A stretch of DNA of 57,908 nucleotides, from contig NZ_JANJZD010000030.1 in NCBI RefSeq assembly GCF_024623325.1, positions 1 through 57,908 of the forward strand, given 5' to 3'. Every line of letters begins with the position of its first letter. The stretch's first letter is position 1. This DNA is from Acetatifactor muris. Its GTDB lineage: Bacteria > Bacillota > Clostridia > Lachnospirales > Lachnospiraceae. Position numbers and translations under genes: made by a program. Below, in pieces: positions 1-8,877 of the stretch. Below the pieces are notes generated by a model. It was given only the letters and a program-made list of their open reading frames with translations, had not been told where the DNA came from and did no database searches.

Positions 1-103
<103 letters not shown>

Positions 104-412
104 TATCTCTCACTTCAAGTTCTTCCTGCCAGTTCCTTCTGGCTTCCAGTTTTGGTTTCTGGTTTACTGTTTTTGGTTGAGTTCTTTGTTCTTCTCTGAA
201 ATTCCTCTCCCTCCGCTTCGCTTTCCTCTAAGCCCCCTCTCCCCAGGACTTCCCGGGTTGGTTCCGCTTTGATTCCCGCTCCGCTTTGGTCGCTTCAGGC
301 CGAGTCTCCTCTGCCTTTTTCGTGGAATTTTCAGGGTCGCATTACTGTTTATTTGTCAAGGTTCTACGGCATATTGTTTCAATATGCTTCTGCGGCTTTT
401 TAATACCGCCAA
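104..412 (-). other. rRNA operon leader between tRNA-Ser and 16S
   Basis: There is no gene here. It is the transcribed spacer or leader upstream of 16S on the minus strand. A TTGACA-like -35 is visible on the minus strand at 354-359, but I see no convincing -10 at the right distance. A perfect hairpin, GCATATTG-TTTC-like loop-CAATATGC, lies at about 369-388 and could be an RNase processing stem. Confidence 0.5.
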
Positions 413-501
413 CGGAGAAGGAGGGATTTGAACCCTCGCGCCGCTATTAACGACCTGCACCCTTTCCAGGGGTGTCCCTTCGACCTCTTGGGTACTTCTC
501 C
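413..501 (-). tRNA. tRNA-Ser (anticodon GGA)
   Basis: Read on the minus strand, the acceptor stem GGAGAAG pairs with CTTCTCC. The anticodon loop CTGGAAA gives anticodon GGA, which reads UCC/UCU. A long variable arm typical of serine tRNAs is present, with a GGTTCAAATCC T-arm and discriminator G. The CCA end is not encoded. It lies directly upstream of the rRNA operon and shares its orientation. Confidence 0.95.
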
Positions 502-563
502 AGGCAAGTAGAAATTTCTCAAACTATATGTTATTAATCAGGCTGTACCGCCAGTCCTGAGAG

Positions 564-649
564 CGGAGAGAGTGGGATTCGAACCCACGCGCCCTTGCGG
601 ACAAACGGTTTTCAAGACCGCCTCGTTATGACCACTTCGATATCTCTCC
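564..649 (-). tRNA. tRNA-Ser (anticodon UGA)
   Basis: On the minus strand the acceptor GGAGAGA pairs with TCTCTCC. The anticodon loop CTTGAAA gives UGA, which reads UCA. A long variable arm, a GGTTCGAATCC T-arm and discriminator G are all present. It is 62 nt upstream of the second serine tRNA, so the two are probably cotranscribed. Confidence 0.95.
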
Positions 650-687
650 ATGCATTTCACATCTGCCATTTCCCAACGGCACAAGTT

Positions 688-716
688 ATTCTAGCAAAAA
701 CATTTTACTCTGTCAA
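688..716 (-). promoter_or_regulatory. Promoter of the tRNA-Ser pair
   Basis: On the minus strand a perfect -35 TTGACA (711-716) and -10 TAGAAT (688-693) are separated by 17 bp. It lies about 40 bp upstream of tRNA-Ser(UGA). It may also drive read-through into the rRNA operon. Confidence 0.8.
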
Positions 717-810
717 CAACTTTTTTACATTTTTTATCATAATTTTTATGATACCGTTTTCTCACTGAAACAGCGTATTATCAGAATCAGCCCGTTTCAT
801 AAAATTATTT

Positions 811-1010
811 CTCAAAAAGCGTACTTTTTGAGAATATATGGATGTAAGCGACTATTACAAAGTTTACAGCAAAATTATCAAAAAAGCAAGAGAAAGTTTT
901 GCTTTCTTTAGTTATTTTTTTATAAAAATATTAGAAAGTTTATTTTTCTTTGATATCTTCTAAACTTATATGGCAAGAATTATATTTTTTCAAAAAGTAC
1001 GCTTTATGAG
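811..1010. repeat. Inverted pair of 22-bp palindromic sites upstream of the ABC operon
   Basis: Site 1 (811-832) has perfect 9-bp arms, CTCAAAAAG and CTTTTTGAG, around CGTA. Site 2 (989-1010) reads TTCAAAAAG-TACG-CTTTATGAG. Site 2 matches the reverse complement of site 1 at 20 of 22 positions, and similarity continues outside (GAGAAT). The copies are 156 bp apart and the second ends 49 bp before the start codon of the lipoprotein gene, so they may be regulator sites for looping. The intervening DNA is very AT-rich and gene-free. Confidence 0.6.
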
Positions 1011-1059
1011 AATCCGAAGCGGCACAACTTACTACATATCGTAATAAAAGGAGGAAAAG

Positions 1060-2775
1060 ATGAGAAAGAGTAAGTTTTTATCTGTTTCGGTTTCCACCGC
1101 ACTGGTAGCATCCATGCTGCTGTCCGGATGTGGGAATACCGATAACAATGCTTCAACCGGCGGTAATGATGCCGGCAACAGCGGAAGCAGTGCTGCTGAC
1201 AGCAGTGCAGCTGACAGCGGAGAGAGCTCCGGCGACAACGGCGGTTCCGGCAGCGGAGAAGGTTATGTCCTGACCGATCTGAAGGTCATCGTGGACGGTA
1301 CCGTGAACTCCGTAAAACAGGAAACAGAACCTCAGAGAACCATCCGTGAAGCATTCATCCCCCAGTTGGAGGAAGCAATCGGCGAAAAGATCGGCCACGA
1401 AATCAACATTGACTTTGAAGTCGGCAACCATACCAACTACAGCGAGTATGTGGGCCGTATGTTCGTCAGCGAACAGTATCCCGACGTTATGATCATGAGC
1501 GCCGCCATGCTGCGTCAGTATCAGGACACCGGACTTCTGTGGGACATGACGGAAGCTTATGAGAACGCCGAGTTCCAGAGCAGACTTCAGCTCACCGGTA
1601 TCGCAGAAGGACTCAAGGACTCAAAGGGACGTCTCTACGGCTTCGCTCCCACTTACGGCAATGGCTGTATTACTTATGTAAAGCAGTCCTGGCTTGACAA
1701 CGTGGGCCTGAAAGGCGAAGACATCAAGACCTATGATGATTTCTACAACATGCTCTTGAAGTTCAAGAATGAAGATCCCGACGGAAACGGTGTAAACGGC
1801 GATACCTACGGCTTTATCTCCGCAGGCCTTATCGGTACCGAAGCTCCCTGGATCAACTATACCGCCGAATTCTGGCAGGATGCTTATCCCAGTATCATTC
1901 AGGGTGAGGACGGCGTATGGTACGACGGATTCCAGACTGAAGCGACCAAAGCAGCTCTTGAAAGGTTAAAACAGGCTTACTTTGTTGACAAAGTAATCGA
2001 CCCCGACAGCTATACCGCAGGTACCAAGCAGGCCCGTGAAAAATGGTGGGGTGCCGAGCAGGTAGGTTCCGCAGGCGTGTTCACTTACTGGGCAGGCAAC
2101 TGGTACAACAACCTGATTACCAACCTTGAGAAAAATGATCTTCCCAAGGATGTATACGAGCTGGCTCCTATCGCTGAGATTCAGAATTCCTGGGGCGGTT
2201 ATCTGAACAGAGAATCTCCCGTATGGGTTATTATCGACGATGGTGACGGGGATGATTCCCGTGAACAGGCTATCTTTGACGCCTTCCTGGATACCATGCT
2301 GGATGGAGACAGAGTGCAGACTCTCTGGACCTACGGCGCGGAAGGGCTTGACTGGACAACTGAGGCGGAGGAATTCGTAACCAATCCGGATGACGAGAGC
2401 AAGAGAAAAGAGTACTCCTATGCGGAAGGCGAATTCCATATGCGCCAAAGCCTGGCAGATCCCAATGTGATCGCAGTCAAAAACCATCTTGATCCCGCTC
2501 TGGTAGTTGCCCCTCTGACCAACGGTTATGTCAGCAGCAACGATAATCAGGATGTCAGCAACAAATTCTTCACGGACAACTGTGTTGACGCCCCTTCCTC
2601 TCCTGCTTCTCCTACCTACAGTGAGAGATCCTCTGAAATTCTGGATGCAAGAGATGTGGCTATCTCCTCCGTTGTCGTTAACGGCGGTGATGTGGACGCG
2701 GCAATGGAAACCTATGTGAACACCGTAGGTCCCCTGGTTGATCAGATCCTGGAAGAACTGAATTCTGCAGAATAA
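1060..2775 (+). CDS. Sugar ABC transporter substrate-binding lipoprotein (LplA-like)
   Basis: This is a 571-residue lipid-anchored binding protein that should capture an oligosaccharide outside the membrane for the two permeases encoded next. A signal peptide covers residues 1-23 and ends in the lipobox LLSGC with Cys24. A Ser/Gly/Asp-rich linker to about residue 68 precedes the family 1 extracellular solute-binding fold. The length is near that of the long LplA-type proteins of Firmicutes rather than the ~420 residues of MalE types. The start has AGGAGG eight bases upstream. The substrate cannot be told from the sequence; neighbours elsewhere in the window suggest plant or host glycan sugars. 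Confidence 0.9.
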   Translation: MRKSKFLSVSVSTALVASMLLSGCGNTDNNASTGGNDAGNSGSSAADSSAADSGESSGDNGGSGSGEGYVLTDLKVIVDGTVNSVKQETEPQRTIREAFIPQLEEAIGEKIGHEINIDFEVGNHTNYSEYVGRMFVSEQYPDVMIMSAAMLRQYQDTGLLWDMTEAYENAEFQSRLQLTGIAEGLKDSKGRLYGFAPTYGNGCITYVKQSWLDNVGLKGEDIKTYDDFYNMLLKFKNEDPDGNGVNGDTYGFISAGLIGTEAPWINYTAEFWQDAYPSIIQGEDGVWYDGFQTEATKAALERLKQAYFVDKVIDPDSYTAGTKQAREKWWGAEQVGSAGVFTYWAGNWYNNLITNLEKNDLPKDVYELAPIAEIQNSWGGYLNRESPVWVIIDDGDGDDSREQAIFDAFLDTMLDGDRVQTLWTYGAEGLDWTTEAEEFVTNPDDESKRKEYSYAEGEFHMRQSLADPNVIAVKNHLDPALVVAPLTNGYVSSNDNQDVSNKFFTDNCVDAPSSPASPTYSERSSEILDARDVAISSVVVNGGDVDAAMETYVNTVGPLVDQILEELNSAE

Positions 2776-2851
2776 GTGATTCCGTAAGCCGTCCTGTCCG
2801 GAGGGCAGGGCGGCTTCCTTTATAAGATAATCTCGAAAGGAAAAGGACGGT

Positions 2852-3820
2852 ATGAGCAAAAAGACGAAAATAGTAACCTCCACAGGCATGGAAGTCAGAC
2901 AAAAACCCCTGAAACTGCGCATTTGGAACAATCGGGGACACTATCTGATGTTTTTACCTGTATTTATATTTGTGCTTATCGTAAATTATTGGCCCATGCT
3001 GGGCATCCGTTATGCTTTTATGGAATACAAAGCCGGTCCCGCTGGTCCCAGTTGGACGGGACTGACCCACTTCCAGAGAATGTTTGAGGCCTCCGCATTC
3101 TGGGACGCCTTCAGAAATACCTTGATCCTGAGCATTGTAAAACTGTTCCTGACTACTTTTGCATCTGTAGTCGTATCTATCTTTTTGAATGAAATGGGAA
3201 ATCTTTTTGCGAAGAAAACCCTTCAGACCATTATATATCTGCCGCACTTCATGTCCTGGGCAGTGGTTGCTTCCATCTTCACCCTGATTCTGTCTCCCTC
3301 CAGCACCGGTATGCTGAACGGTCTGCTGAGAGAGTGGGGAATATTGGGAGCCAATGACAGCAATATCCACTTCCTGGCAACATCAAGTATGTGGCGGCCA
3401 ATTTTCTATCTGATCAATATCTGGAAAGAAACCGGATGGGGTACCATCATCTTTTTAGCTACTCTGGCCGGCATCAGCCCGGAACTCTATGAGGCAGCTG
3501 ATATTGACGGCGCCACCCGTTTCCAGAAAATGCGTTATGTCACACTCCCCGCTCTTTCCAATACCATTATCACCGTATTGATTCTGAATCTGGCAAAGGT
3601 TCTGAATCTGTTCGAGTCCGTATTCGTACTGTATAATCCTGCCGTATACAATGTGTCGGATGTAATCGGTACTTATATTTATCGCCAGACTTTCTCAGTG
3701 GCCAGACCCGATTACGGCTATTCCACAGCAGTAGGTCTGTTCCGCTCCCTGGTGGGCTGTGTATTGGTGTTAATCTGTAACCGGGCCAGCAAAAAAGTTC
3801 GCGGCCGCGGTATTGTATAG
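2852..3820 (+). CDS. Sugar ABC transporter permease (LplB/YteP-like)
   Basis: The product has 322 residues with about six membrane segments, the first after a charged cytoplasmic N-terminus (residues ~30-50). The permease EAA loop reads EAADIDGATRFQKM near residue 213 and contacts the ATPase. It is the first of two permeases forming the heterodimeric channel of a CUT1-type sugar importer. It follows the lipoprotein gene by 76 bp and precedes the second permease by 11 bp, so the three form one operon. The ribosome site is AAAGGAAAAGG. Confidence 0.92.
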   Translation: MSKKTKIVTSTGMEVRQKPLKLRIWNNRGHYLMFLPVFIFVLIVNYWPMLGIRYAFMEYKAGPAGPSWTGLTHFQRMFEASAFWDAFRNTLILSIVKLFLTTFASVVVSIFLNEMGNLFAKKTLQTIIYLPHFMSWAVVASIFTLILSPSSTGMLNGLLREWGILGANDSNIHFLATSSMWRPIFYLINIWKETGWGTIIFLATLAGISPELYEAADIDGATRFQKMRYVTLPALSNTIITVLILNLAKVLNLFESVFVLYNPAVYNVSDVIGTYIYRQTFSVARPDYGYSTAVGLFRSLVGCVLVLICNRASKKVRGRGIV

Positions 3821-3831
3821 GAGGTACGGAT

Positions 3832-4695
3832 ATGGCTAAGACAAAAGCGGTTTCCGGCAAACGCAAAAAGTTTTCCCTTTTTGACGCTATAAATTATATC
3901 GTATTCATTATCATCACACTGATTATACTGGTTCCCATCTGGAAGGTAGTTGTCGACTCTCTGAACGCAGTAGGTGTGTATCAGTTTCGGCTGTGGCCCT
4001 CTCAGTTTACCTTGGACGGCTACCGGGTTATTTTCGGCGAACAGGGACTTTTCAGGCCCCTGATTAACTCCTTTGTAACTACTATTGTGGGGACCCTGTT
4101 CGGACTGATTCTCTGTACATTAGGCGGATATGTTCTGATCCAGTTCGATATGCCCGGGCGTAATCTGATGGCTTATTTCCTGCTCTTTACCATGATCTTC
4201 TCCGGCGGTATGATCCCTGAGTATCTGGTTATGAGGCGTCTGGGACTGCTGAACAGCATGTGGATCCTGGTTATCAAGCACGGCATCAATGTGTCCAATA
4301 TCGTGCTGATGAGAAACTTTTTCGAAGGTATCCCGGGAAGTCTGTTTGAGGCGGCAAAGATCGACGGCTGTTCTCCCATGAGAATTTTCCTGAAAATCGT
4401 ACTGCCGCTTTCCAAAGCGGCTCTGGCCTCCATCGGCCTGATGTTCGCTGTAGGCGTATGGAACGATTATTCCACCGTACAGATTTATATCACGGATCCG
4501 AACCAGGTAAACTTCCAGTACAAGCTGCGCGTCATGATTATGGACGGCGACACGCCGCCTACCCAATATCCGGTGTCGCAGACCACACTATACAACGCGG
4601 GTATTATCGCGGCAATCCTTCCCTTCCTGATTCTGTACCCCTTCCTGCAGAAATATTTCGTAAAGGGGGTCAATATCGGAGCAGTAAAAGAATAA
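3832..4695 (+). CDS. Sugar ABC transporter permease (LplC/YtcP-like)
   Basis: The second channel subunit has 287 residues and six predicted membrane spans. Its EAA loop reads EAAKIDGCSPMRIFLK near residue 180. The TAGGAGG ribosome site overlaps the stop of the upstream permease. No ATP-binding gene follows and a terminator comes at once, so the importer presumably borrows a shared MsmX-type ATPase encoded elsewhere, as is common for this family in Firmicutes. Confidence 0.92.
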   Translation: MAKTKAVSGKRKKFSLFDAINYIVFIIITLIILVPIWKVVVDSLNAVGVYQFRLWPSQFTLDGYRVIFGEQGLFRPLINSFVTTIVGTLFGLILCTLGGYVLIQFDMPGRNLMAYFLLFTMIFSGGMIPEYLVMRRLGLLNSMWILVIKHGINVSNIVLMRNFFEGIPGSLFEAAKIDGCSPMRIFLKIVLPLSKAALASIGLMFAVGVWNDYSTVQIYITDPNQVNFQYKLRVMIMDGDTPPTQYPVSQTTLYNAGIIAAILPFLILYPFLQKYFVKGVNIGAVKE

Positions 4696-4707
4696 ACATA
4701 TACATAA

Positions 4708-4740
4708 AAACCGAGGCAGAATTCTCTGTCCCGGTTTTTT
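4708..4740 (+). terminator. Terminator of the sugar ABC operon
   Basis: AAACCG pairs with CGGTTT, with an inner GGCAGA/TCTGTC stem, and a run of six T follows. It lies 13 bp after the stop codon of the last permease gene. Confidence 0.85.
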
Positions 4741-4845
4741 ATGTTTTATCTGTCTCCATATATCTCTTCGTACGGTCACTGTGAAATTTTAACACTTTAT
4801 TCCGATTTCCGTTTTCACCGAACGCTCCATACCTTACTTTATACC

Positions 4846-5586
4846 TTACTTCATGCCTGACAGCAATTTCTCCGCTATCGCCAGATCCTCTGGCGTGGTG
4901 ATCTTGATATTCCCATAGGAAGCCGTCACCAGCTTCACTTTTGTATCCGAGAACAGCTCCACCACACCGGCATCGTCCGTCACCACAATCCCCTGCTCCC
5001 GAAGGCTGTCCCATTTCTCCAGAAGCATTTCATAAGCTTTCACTATCAGCTTCGTTTCGAACACCTGGGGCGTCTGAATGCTCCAGAGCAGTTCCCTTGC
5101 AGGCGTTGCAGCTACAAATCCGCTCACGTCCGCTATTTTAACAGTGTCTTTGGAAGGGACTGCCGCTACACAGGCATGATATGTTTCCACCGCCCTGTAG
5201 GTATCCCGCAGAATCTCTTCAGTGAGAAAAGGTCTCGCACCGTCATGTATAAAGACATAACCGTCCCGGTTGGCTGCTTTCATTTTCTCTCCGGCAATTA
5301 CCTGCAGCGCATTGGCCACGGAAAAGCAGCGCTCCGCTCCTCCTGCAATCACTGCATCCACTTTGCCAAACCCGTATTTCCCCACAATTTCCCGGCGCAC
5401 ATAAGGAATGTCTTCCTCTCCCGTCACCAGAATGCAGTCGTCTATGATTTCCGAATCCTCCATCGCTCTCAGCGCATACCAGATCAGAGGTTTGCCGTCC
5501 AGCTGTATAAACTGCTTTGCCACACTGCTTTTCATGCGTTTTCCGCTGCCTGCAGCCAGCACTACGGCCGTACATCTTTTTTTCAT
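4846..5586 (-). CDS. ispD: 2-C-methyl-D-erythritol 4-phosphate cytidylyltransferase
   Basis: This enzyme couples CTP to MEP to give CDP-ME in the non-mevalonate isoprenoid pathway. The nucleotidyltransferase signature VLAAGSGKRM is at residues ~8-17, and HDGARPF, another family motif, is near residue 104. From the ATG at 5586 it has 246 residues, close to the usual ~230. The reading frame stays open upstream to 5718, but that extension has no homology to the family. An AGGA box better placed for an ATG at 5607 makes a seven-residue longer start possible. It is the last gene of the leftward housekeeping run. Confidence 0.93.
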   Translation of the reverse strand: MKKRCTAVVLAAGSGKRMKSSVAKQFIQLDGKPLIWYALRAMEDSEIIDDCILVTGEEDIPYVRREIVGKYGFGKVDAVIAGGAERCFSVANALQVIAGEKMKAANRDGYVFIHDGARPFLTEEILRDTYRAVETYHACVAAVPSKDTVKIADVSGFVAATPARELLWSIQTPQVFETKLIVKAYEMLLEKWDSLREQGIVVTDDAGVVELFSDTKVKLVTASYGNIKITTPEDLAIAEKLLSGMK

Positions 5587-5800
5587 CTTCCCGTCATGCC
5601 TCTCCATTTCCATTCCTGTTTGTACGCGCTGAACTTCCTGCTTTCTTTTCCTGCAGCTCCCCGTTCCCGGAATATGTTCCTGTTCCCTGCCGGTTCGACC
5701 AGTATGCCGCAGGGACAAAATATCCGGCTCCTGCTCTGCCCGGACTGAGCGACCTTATGCAGCAATTCAGCCGAAGCGCTGCACTGCCGCAGCCGCACAC

Positions 5801-6844
5801 CTATAGCTTCAATCCCGGCACCGCATTCAAATCATAGCCGCTGCGGACACCCTTTCTATACTCATAGTACCCCGCCGCGCCGATCATGGCCGCATTGTCA
5901 GTACACAGAAGCGGCGACGGCCGGTAGAAGGCAATCTTCCTTTTCTCACATTCCCGCTCGAAAGCAGCCCGCAGCGAAGAATTGGAGGCAACACCCCCCG
6001 CTATGGCAAATTTCTCATAGCCAAATTCCCTGACTGCATGAAGCGAATGCTCCACCAGTACATCAATGACCGCCTTCTGGAAGGAAGCCGCCACATCCGC
6101 CTGAGAAAAGCTTTCCCCTTTCATCCTGCAGGCATTCAGATAATTGAGCACCGCCGATTTCAGGCCGCTGAAGCTGAAGTCATATTCATTCTCCGCCACC
6201 TTCGCCCTGGGAAAAGGAATGGCATCCGGATTGCCCTGGGCAGATATTTTATCAATCTTCGGTCCTCCGGGATATCCCAGTCCGATGGCGCGGGCCACCT
6301 TGTCAAAGGCTTCGCCGGCCGCATCATCCCTTGTCCTGCCGATGATTTCGTATTCCCCGTAATCTTTTACCGCCACCAGATGGGAATGTCCTCCGGAAGC
6401 CACCAGGCAGATAAAGGGAGGTTCCAAATCTTCATGTTCGATATAATTTGCACTGATATGACCGCTGATATGGTGAACCCCCACCAGCGGAATTCCCGCG
6501 GCAAAGCTGATGGCCTTCGCCTCGGCCACTCCCACCAGCAATGCCCCTACCAGCCCCGGTCCATAGGTAACCGCAACAGCCGTAATGTCAGCCAATGTCA
6601 CATCTGCCTGGTCCAGAGCTTCCTCAATCACCTGATTTATCTTCTCTATATGCTTCCGGGAGGCAATCTCCGGCACCACCCCGCCATACTGCGTATGCAG
6701 CGCAATCTGGGTAAAAATAACATTTGACAGCACCTTCCTGCCGTTTTTCACCACGGAAGCTGCTGTCTCATCACAGGATGTCTCGATGGCAAGCATCAGT
6801 ACATCCTTTTCCTGTTTCTGCTCCACTTTTCTCTCTTCTTCCAT
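5801..6844 (-). CDS. tsaD: tRNA threonylcarbamoyladenosine transferase subunit TsaD
   Basis: TsaD (formerly Gcp/YgjD) transfers threonylcarbamoyl from its adenylate to A37 of ANN-decoding tRNAs. The ASKHA fold begins AIETSCDETAASV at residue 19. The metal site H125-x3-H129 (HHISGH) and the SGGHSH loop are present. Its 347 residues match the family, with a charged ~14-residue N-terminal extension. The partner genes tsaB and tsaE lie 3-4 kb upstream in the same leftward block. The gene is essential in many bacteria. Confidence 0.96.
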   Translation of the reverse strand: MEEERKVEQKQEKDVLMLAIETSCDETAASVVKNGRKVLSNVIFTQIALHTQYGGVVPEIASRKHIEKINQVIEEALDQADVTLADITAVAVTYGPGLVGALLVGVAEAKAISFAAGIPLVGVHHISGHISANYIEHEDLEPPFICLVASGGHSHLVAVKDYGEYEIIGRTRDDAAGEAFDKVARAIGLGYPGGPKIDKISAQGNPDAIPFPRAKVAENEYDFSFSGLKSAVLNYLNACRMKGESFSQADVAASFQKAVIDVLVEHSLHAVREFGYEKFAIAGGVASNSSLRAAFERECEKRKIAFYRPSPLLCTDNAAMIGAAGYYEYRKGVRSGYDLNAVPGLKL

Positions 6845-6894
6845 TTCACCGTTCTCACAGTTTATTCATCACAATTGACGGCCTGCCTCTCCCG

Positions 6895-7482
6895 TCAGTC
6901 TGTGGGATTCACATTCTTCGCCAGATCCCAGCCGTATATCTTCCATCGTCTGTTCTCATCCCGCCGCAGCAGATAAATTGTGGACGACATGCTGCTCTGA
7001 CCGTCTTCAATCAGGGAGTATGTACATTGTATTCTGGCGAAATCATAGCCGTCCTCCTGAAAAGTGTCCACATTTACGCTGGATGCCACAGCCACGCTTC
7101 CTATCTGCTTTTTATCGGATTTAAAGGAAGCGATGTCCGCCTTCAGCTGCAGCAGATTGGCACTTTCCTCGTTGATGGACAGCAGTTCATCGTCATAGAG
7201 TTCCCGGGCCTTCCGTCCCAGCTGCTCCACTTCCTCGTCCGTGCACTCTTCATTATAAAAGCATTTCTGGATGTCCGCGTAATACTTGATGACTTCCTTC
7301 ACCGTGGGCGGATAATCATTCACCAGATCCCGGCTCAGAACAAGCTGCACCGTGGTCATCTTCGCCTCCCCCGCGGTATCCCTCCTTCTCCCGGACAGAT
7401 AAGTATAATAGCCGATAATACAAATGATGATAATCAGAAAGATAACTATTATCCTTACGGTGGACTTCTTCATGGTTTTCAT
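6895..7482 (-). CDS. Membrane-anchored protein of unknown function (DUF6715-like)
   Basis: It has 195 residues: a short basic N-terminus, one membrane segment (about residues 10-27) and a soluble domain outside the membrane. It resembles, from memory, a Lachnospiraceae family often next to ribonuclease Z (DUF6715); I could not verify this. The C-terminal half has the alternating strand pattern of a small NTF2/SnoaL-like fold, which is inference. It follows rnz by 8 bp, so translation may be coupled. No catalytic motif is visible. Confidence 0.75.
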   Translation of the reverse strand: MKTMKKSTVRIIVIFLIIIICIIGYYTYLSGRRRDTAGEAKMTTVQLVLSRDLVNDYPPTVKEVIKYYADIQKCFYNEECTDEEVEQLGRKARELYDDELLSINEESANLLQLKADIASFKSDKKQIGSVAVASSVNVDTFQEDGYDFARIQCTYSLIEDGQSSMSSTIYLLRRDENRRWKIYGWDLAKNVNPTD

Positions 7483-7490
7483 GCTTTCCT

Positions 7491-8402
7491 TTACTCCTCA
7501 TCAAAATTCAGCTCGACCGTCCTGCCGTCCTTGGCGGCGACGGCGCCCGGGAAAATCTTCCGCACATCTCCCAGATATTCCTCCGGCCGCATCAGCGAAG
7601 GGCTGTAATGGGTCAGCCAAAGCTCCGGAACACCTGCCGTTCTTGCGATTCTGGCCGCCTCATACATGGTCATATGCCTGTTCTCTCTGGCCTTCGTCTG
7701 CTTCTCCGGTTCTCCGTACATCCCCTCCAGAATCAGCAGGTCGGAACCCGCCGCATTGGCTGTTATGGCATCCACGGGCCTGCTGTCTGTGCAATACGTC
7801 ACCTTCAGACCCTTCCGCGGCGGTCCCAGTACCATATCAGGAGTATATATTCTGTCGTCCTGTACAATGGTTTCTCCCTTTTGCAGCCGACTCCACAGTT
7901 TCATGGGAATCTCCTGCTCCAGAGCCCGTTCCCTGTCAAAACGTCCTTTTCTCTCCACAATCAGGCTGTATCCATAGCATACCACACTATGATTCACTCT
8001 GAAAGCCCTAATTTGAAAACCTTCAAAAGAAAAAGTCTGCTCCTCCTCCGTAATCTCACAATATTGAATCTCAAAGGGAAGCTCCGGCGCAATGGTCCGC
8101 AGCGCATTCACCACTCTGATCAGTCCCCTGGGTCCGATCAGCTGCAGAGGTTCCTTCCGCTCCGCATTTCCCATGGTGAGAAGCATTCCCGGCAGTCCGC
8201 TGATATGATCGGCATGGTAATGAGTAAAGCAGATAACGTCAATAGGATTGGGACTCCACCCCCTTTCCCGGAGTGCAATCTGAGTCCCCTCCCCGCAATC
8301 TATCAATATACTTTTTCCATTGTACCTGAGCATAAGCGAGGTGAGCCACCGATAAGGCAGCGGCATCATTCCTCCCGTTCCCAGCAGACTTACATCCAAC
8401 AT
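7491..8402 (-). CDS. rnz: Ribonuclease Z
   Basis: This metallo-beta-lactamase-fold endonuclease cuts the 3' trailer from tRNA precursors that lack an encoded CCA. The two serine tRNAs in this window are of that kind. The zinc motif HYHADH is at residues 61-66, with the flanking LGTGGMMP start and LIDCGEGTQ typical of RNase Z. Its 303 residues are the usual length. It stands between the membrane protein gene (8 bp downstream) and a palindromic repeat. Confidence 0.94.
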   Translation of the reverse strand: MLDVSLLGTGGMMPLPYRWLTSLMLRYNGKSILIDCGEGTQIALRERGWSPNPIDVICFTHYHADHISGLPGMLLTMGNAERKEPLQLIGPRGLIRVVNALRTIAPELPFEIQYCEITEEEQTFSFEGFQIRAFRVNHSVVCYGYSLIVERKGRFDRERALEQEIPMKLWSRLQKGETIVQDDRIYTPDMVLGPPRKGLKVTYCTDSRPVDAITANAAGSDLLILEGMYGEPEKQTKARENRHMTMYEAARIARTAGVPELWLTHYSPSLMRPEEYLGDVRKIFPGAVAAKDGRTVELNFDEE

Positions 8403-8426
8403 AGCAGCGCTTCCTTCTTCTATTCC

Positions 8427-8525
8427 AGTTCCGCGGCTGCCCGCTCAGTACCCAGGCTTGGGCAGAGAATTCCGGCCGCACTTGCGTCCGTTAGTTCTCT
8501 GGGGTACTGGGCGGCCTGCCGCTGT
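8427..8525. repeat. Palindromic repeat element, copy A
   Basis: It begins AGTTCCG and folds on long arms: GCGGC-t-GCCCG-ct-CAGTACCC at the left against GGGTACTG-GGCGGC-ct-GCCGC at the right. The core GGCAGAGAATTCCGGCCGC...ACTTGCGTCC is shared with two tandem copies at 42847-43050. It lies between two leftward genes and so would be transcribed as a hairpin. Confidence 0.75.
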
Positions 8526-8534
8526 TTACATAAT

Positions 8535-8783
8535 TTAAAGGAGCTCCAATGCCTCCGTCTCTTCCACGGGCACATTGAACTGCTCCGTCAGACTGTCATA
8601 ACAGTCCTCACATAAATCAAAGTGGTGCTTCATACCGTCCCTGCGGCTGAAATAGCCGAAAACAGTGTCCGCGGTAAAACAATACTCTCTCAGATATCCG
8701 TTTTCCACCTTCAGGGCTCTGCCGCATTTATTGCACACAACCTGAATCAGTTTTCTATCCTGTCCATCCCCGTACTTACGCAT
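8535..8783 (-). CDS. Small zinc-ribbon protein, function unknown
   Basis: It has 82 residues from the ATG at 8783, which has GGGAG eight bases upstream; an in-frame ATG at 8816 has no ribosome site. Two CxxC knuckles (CNKCG and CEDC) suggest a zinc ribbon, with an aromatic stretch between them. The C-terminus is acidic. It lies in the rimI-rnz stretch. I know no function. Confidence 0.75.
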   Translation of the reverse strand: MRKYGDGQDRKLIQVVCNKCGRALKVENGYLREYCFTADTVFGYFSRRDGMKHHFDLCEDCYDSLTEQFNVPVEETEALELL

Positions 8784-8877
8784 ACTTTTATCTCCCTTCA
8801 TGCATACAACTGTCATAACAACTGCACCACATTCTCATTATACTAAAAATATACATAAATACGTTTGGTAATTGTTG

